A DNA stretch of 64,000 nucleotides from an uncultured Dorea sp. (lineage in GTDB: Bacteria; Bacillota; Clostridia; Lachnospirales; Lachnospiraceae), in NCBI GenBank assembly GCA_910580235.1, contig CAJTVU010000002.1, forward strand, positions 395,004-459,003, written 5' to 3'. The position numbers and the translations under genes are program-made. A model generated the notes under the pieces. It was given only the letters and a program-made list of their open reading frames with translations. It did no database searches and was not told the origin of the DNA. Position 1 is the first letter of the stretch; the number at the start of each line of letters is the position of its first letter. Shown in pieces: positions 61,955 through 64,000 of this stretch.

Positions 61955-63907
61955 TTACATTTTTTCAGCGATCTGCCCGCTTCGGTATGCCTCAAGGAGC
62001 ATCTTCAGATCTTCGATCTGCTCTTTTAGCTCTCTCCCGATGTCCGTGTCTCCTACAAGCTTTCGCTCTGCCGCCCGCTTTACCATCATAGCGTCCGAGT
62101 GGATATCCGTCTCTTTCTCAATGGCCGCCTCCGTCGATTCGAAAGGCCTGTGCGCCGACAGGAAGATCCCATGAGAATTATAAATAAGCGTATATCCGGC
62201 GATCCCTGTCTCCTTTTGATAAGCCTTTGAGAACCCGCCGTCAATGACATACACTTTACCACCGCATTTAATAGGATTCTCACCGTTCTTCAATTTTACC
62301 GGGACATGGCCGTTGATGATATGCGTCCCTTCCGTCTCAAGCCCGAACTCCCTTAAGATGCCGTCTATGACCTTCTCGTCTTCAAGGAGCATATAGTAAG
62401 GATTCTTCTTCTCCTTATGGGTCTCTTTCTCTGCCAGGAAGTACCGCTCGAAAGTAGCCATCTTGTCTTTCCCGAACAGAGGAGAGTTCTCGCTGAGCCA
62501 AATGTACCACATAATGTCCTTTCCCCGCTCCCTCTCCTTCTCGTCAATAGCATAGAATCCCTTCCTCACATAGCTCTCCAGCACTTCATAAAGGCTCTTG
62601 CCTTTGTAAGACCGACCGAAAAGGCGCACGGATTTCAGGCTCCCGTCCGCTTTTAAAGGCACGCAGCCATGGTACAGGAGATTATTATTGTACACTTTGT
62701 AAAGCCCGCCTTTGTTGAGAAGGAACCGCATGTGCTCCTGCAGCTTCTGGCAGTTCTCAAAGGCTTTCGTAAGACGCTCCATAATATCTTCCTCTGCCGC
62801 CGTCAGAGCGTACGGACGCTTCGGATCGACCGTCGGGAAATTCCTGTCCAGCAGCTCATACGTCTTCCCATCTATCTCGATCGTCCCCTTCTCGTAGTCG
62901 ATCCGATGGAGAAGGTTCCTATCCTCCATCTTAAATCCGGGGTTCTTCTTAATAATCTGCCCCTCTATCTTGAACTGTATAACAGAGATCGCCTTATGCA
63001 TCATCACATCCAGAGACACTCCATCAAGGCCATATTCCGGAGCGCCCTTAATCTGGAAACAGCCACAAGGGTCGTTCCCGTATGTATCCATAGCGAACGT
63101 AGCAAGAGGCAGAAGGTTGATCCCATAGCCATCCTCCAGTATATCCAGATTACCGTACCTCGCGCAGATACGGATGACATTTGCGATACAGCCTCTCTGT
63201 CCTGCCGCCGCCCCCATCCAGAGCACATCGTGGTTCCCCCACTGGATGTCGACAGAATGGTATGTCAGCAGCTTGTCCATAATGATGTGGGGCCCCGGCC
63301 CCCTGTCATAAATATCTCCTACGATATGCAGGTGGTCTATCGTCAGCCTCTGCACAAGCTCACTCAACGCGGTGATGAACACTTCTGCCCGCCCGATCCC
63401 GATGATTGTGCTCACAATAGAATTGTAATAAGACTCTTTGTCCGACACTTCCGCCTTCTCCGTAATCAGCTCGTCGATCACATAGGCGAATTCCTCCGGC
63501 AGAGCCTTCCTTACTTTTGAGCGGGTATATTTGCTGGCCGCGCATTTACACACTTCAATGAGGCGGTACAATGTTATCTTGTACCAGTCCTCCATATTCT
63601 CTTCTGTCTTCTTAATATGGCTGATCTTCTCTTTTGGATAGTAGATAAGAGTCGCCAACGCCTGCTTGTCCTTGCTGCTTAAAGTATTTCCGAACACTTC
63701 GTCTATCTTGCGGCGCACCGCTCCCGATCCATTCTTAAGCACATGGGCGAAAGCCTCATATTCCCCGTGGATATCCGTCAGGAAATGTTCCGTTCCTTTC
63801 GGAAGGTTTAAGATTGCCTGTAGATTGATAATCTCCGTTGCTGCTTTCGCGATGGTCGGATATAGCTGAGAAAGCCGTTCTAAATAACGGGATTCTAAAT
63901 CTTTCAT
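61955..63907 (-). CDS. fbp: fructose-1,6-bisphosphatase, class III
   Basis: 650 residues. Metallophosphatase core: HFLTDIHGEYEAFAHVLKNG, HIVGDIYDRGPGPHIIMD, IQWGNHDVLWMGAAAG, and INGHVPVKLKNGENP near the end. This is the Firmicute-type FBPase of gluconeogenesis. Length is typical. SD AAAGGAG upstream of the ATG at 63907. Confidence 0.96.
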   Translation of the reverse strand: MKDLESRYLERLSQLYPTIAKAATEIINLQAILNLPKGTEHFLTDIHGEYEAFAHVLKNGSGAVRRKIDEVFGNTLSSKDKQALATLIYYPKEKISHIKKTEENMEDWYKITLYRLIEVCKCAASKYTRSKVRKALPEEFAYVIDELITEKAEVSDKESYYNSIVSTIIGIGRAEVFITALSELVQRLTIDHLHIVGDIYDRGPGPHIIMDKLLTYHSVDIQWGNHDVLWMGAAAGQRGCIANVIRICARYGNLDILEDGYGINLLPLATFAMDTYGNDPCGCFQIKGAPEYGLDGVSLDVMMHKAISVIQFKIEGQIIKKNPGFKMEDRNLLHRIDYEKGTIEIDGKTYELLDRNFPTVDPKRPYALTAAEEDIMERLTKAFENCQKLQEHMRFLLNKGGLYKVYNNNLLYHGCVPLKADGSLKSVRLFGRSYKGKSLYEVLESYVRKGFYAIDEKERERGKDIMWYIWLSENSPLFGKDKMATFERYFLAEKETHKEKKNPYYMLLEDEKVIDGILREFGLETEGTHIINGHVPVKLKNGENPIKCGGKVYVIDGGFSKAYQKETGIAGYTLIYNSHGIFLSAHRPFESTEAAIEKETDIHSDAMMVKRAAERKLVGDTDIGRELKEQIEDLKMLLEAYRSGQIAEKM

Positions 63908-63972
63908 CGTTTTCTCCTTTCTGCTCCTCTTCCCTCGCCCCGGGCGGTCTGGGACGGGGCTTTTCTTCCGCT

Positions 63973-63994
63973 GGACACGGCTCCCGCCGTGTCC
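63973..63994. other. short hairpin near the window end
   Basis: GGACACGG-CTCCCG-CCGTGTCC, a perfect 8-bp stem 65 bp upstream of fbp. It could be the terminator of an unseen neighbour or a leader hairpin of fbp; no T run is visible in the window. Confidence 0.35.
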
Positions 63995-64000
63995 CTGCTC

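Noticed and set aside
1..64000. CRISPR arrays, rRNA and tRNA genes
   Set aside because: No regularly spaced short direct repeats with unique spacers, no rRNA-like stretches and no tRNA cloverleaf were seen. The only tandem array is the 66-bp repeat at 39745-39925, whose units are nearly identical throughout and thus not CRISPR.

Overview
The window looks like a chromosome segment of a low-to-mid-GC Gram-positive anaerobe, most likely a gut Lachnospiraceae (Clostridia). Evidence: the tig-clpP-clpX-lon-engB order, a class III fructose-1,6-bisphosphatase, a proposed homoserine kinase of the phosphoglycerate-mutase fold between hom and lysC, RF2 with a programmed frameshift, strong AGGAGG-type ribosome sites, and IS256 and IS3 elements. 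The species cannot be fixed from sequence reading alone. Core genes are GC-balanced; about 6.4-16.8 kb and 55-60 kb are visibly AT-rich and full of broken genes.

Layout. (1) 1-6.3 kb: a minus-strand alkylation-damage operon (Ada/AraC/AlkA fusion, MalY-like aminotransferase, two Ogt methyltransferases, a small MGMT-family protein, a stand-alone Ada zinc domain and a QueG-like Fe-S protein cut by the window edge), with a divergent AraC regulator that has a consensus promoter. (2) 6.4-16.8 kb: an AT-rich island of mobile-element scraps (ParA and serine recombinase stubs) and defence-type genes: an OLD-like ATPase-TOPRIM nuclease, a broken YhcG/DUF1016 nuclease, two broken RhuM genes, a TIR/SEFIR-like stub and an uncharacterised 561-aa protein with a PD-(D/E)XK motif. 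The island is punctuated by repeated pieces of the 5' end of uvrB: two 85-codon stubs ending at the same codon, and two 78-bp copies of the promoter that precedes one stub. (3) 17-22.4 kb: CPA1 antiporter and CLC channel (plus strand), a DUF4241 gene, and a MATE exporter behind a structured leader that ends in a terminator. (4) 22.6-35 kb: a four-carbon acid sugar locus (PdxA-like dehydrogenase, DUF1537 kinase, cyclase-family hydrolase, PrpR-like regulator, two zinc dehydrogenases, and an ABC importer whose double ATPase is fused to a permease). (5) 35-43.8 kb: GNAT, AI-2E transporter, EngB, Lon, a 66-bp tandem repeat, ClpX, ClpP, trigger factor and a DJ-1 protein. (6) 43.9-53.2 kb: CYTH and XRE proteins, aspartate kinase, proposed homoserine kinase, homoserine dehydrogenase, RF2, SecA, and a HisA homologue resembling the eukaryotic type. 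(7) 53.4-60.2 kb: an IS256 element, then a ruined peptide-maturation locus (CPBP protease, radical SAM/SPASM remnant, ABC exporter remnant) with an IS3 element sitting over a deletion, and a second IS3 remnant. (8) 60.4-64 kb: SDR oxidoreductase, small lipoprotein, class III FBPase.

How the genes work together. The first operon combines sensing and repair of methylated DNA. The four-carbon acid locus has importer, oxidation, phosphorylation and decarboxylating-dehydrogenase steps plus its own regulator. The hom-homoserine kinase-lysC genes overlap or nearly touch and supply threonine precursors. Most frameshifts in the AT-rich parts are one-base losses in short homopolymers, which may be real decay or an assembly artefact. 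The best candidate for something undescribed is the uvrB-derived modular island at 8.2-16.8 kb.
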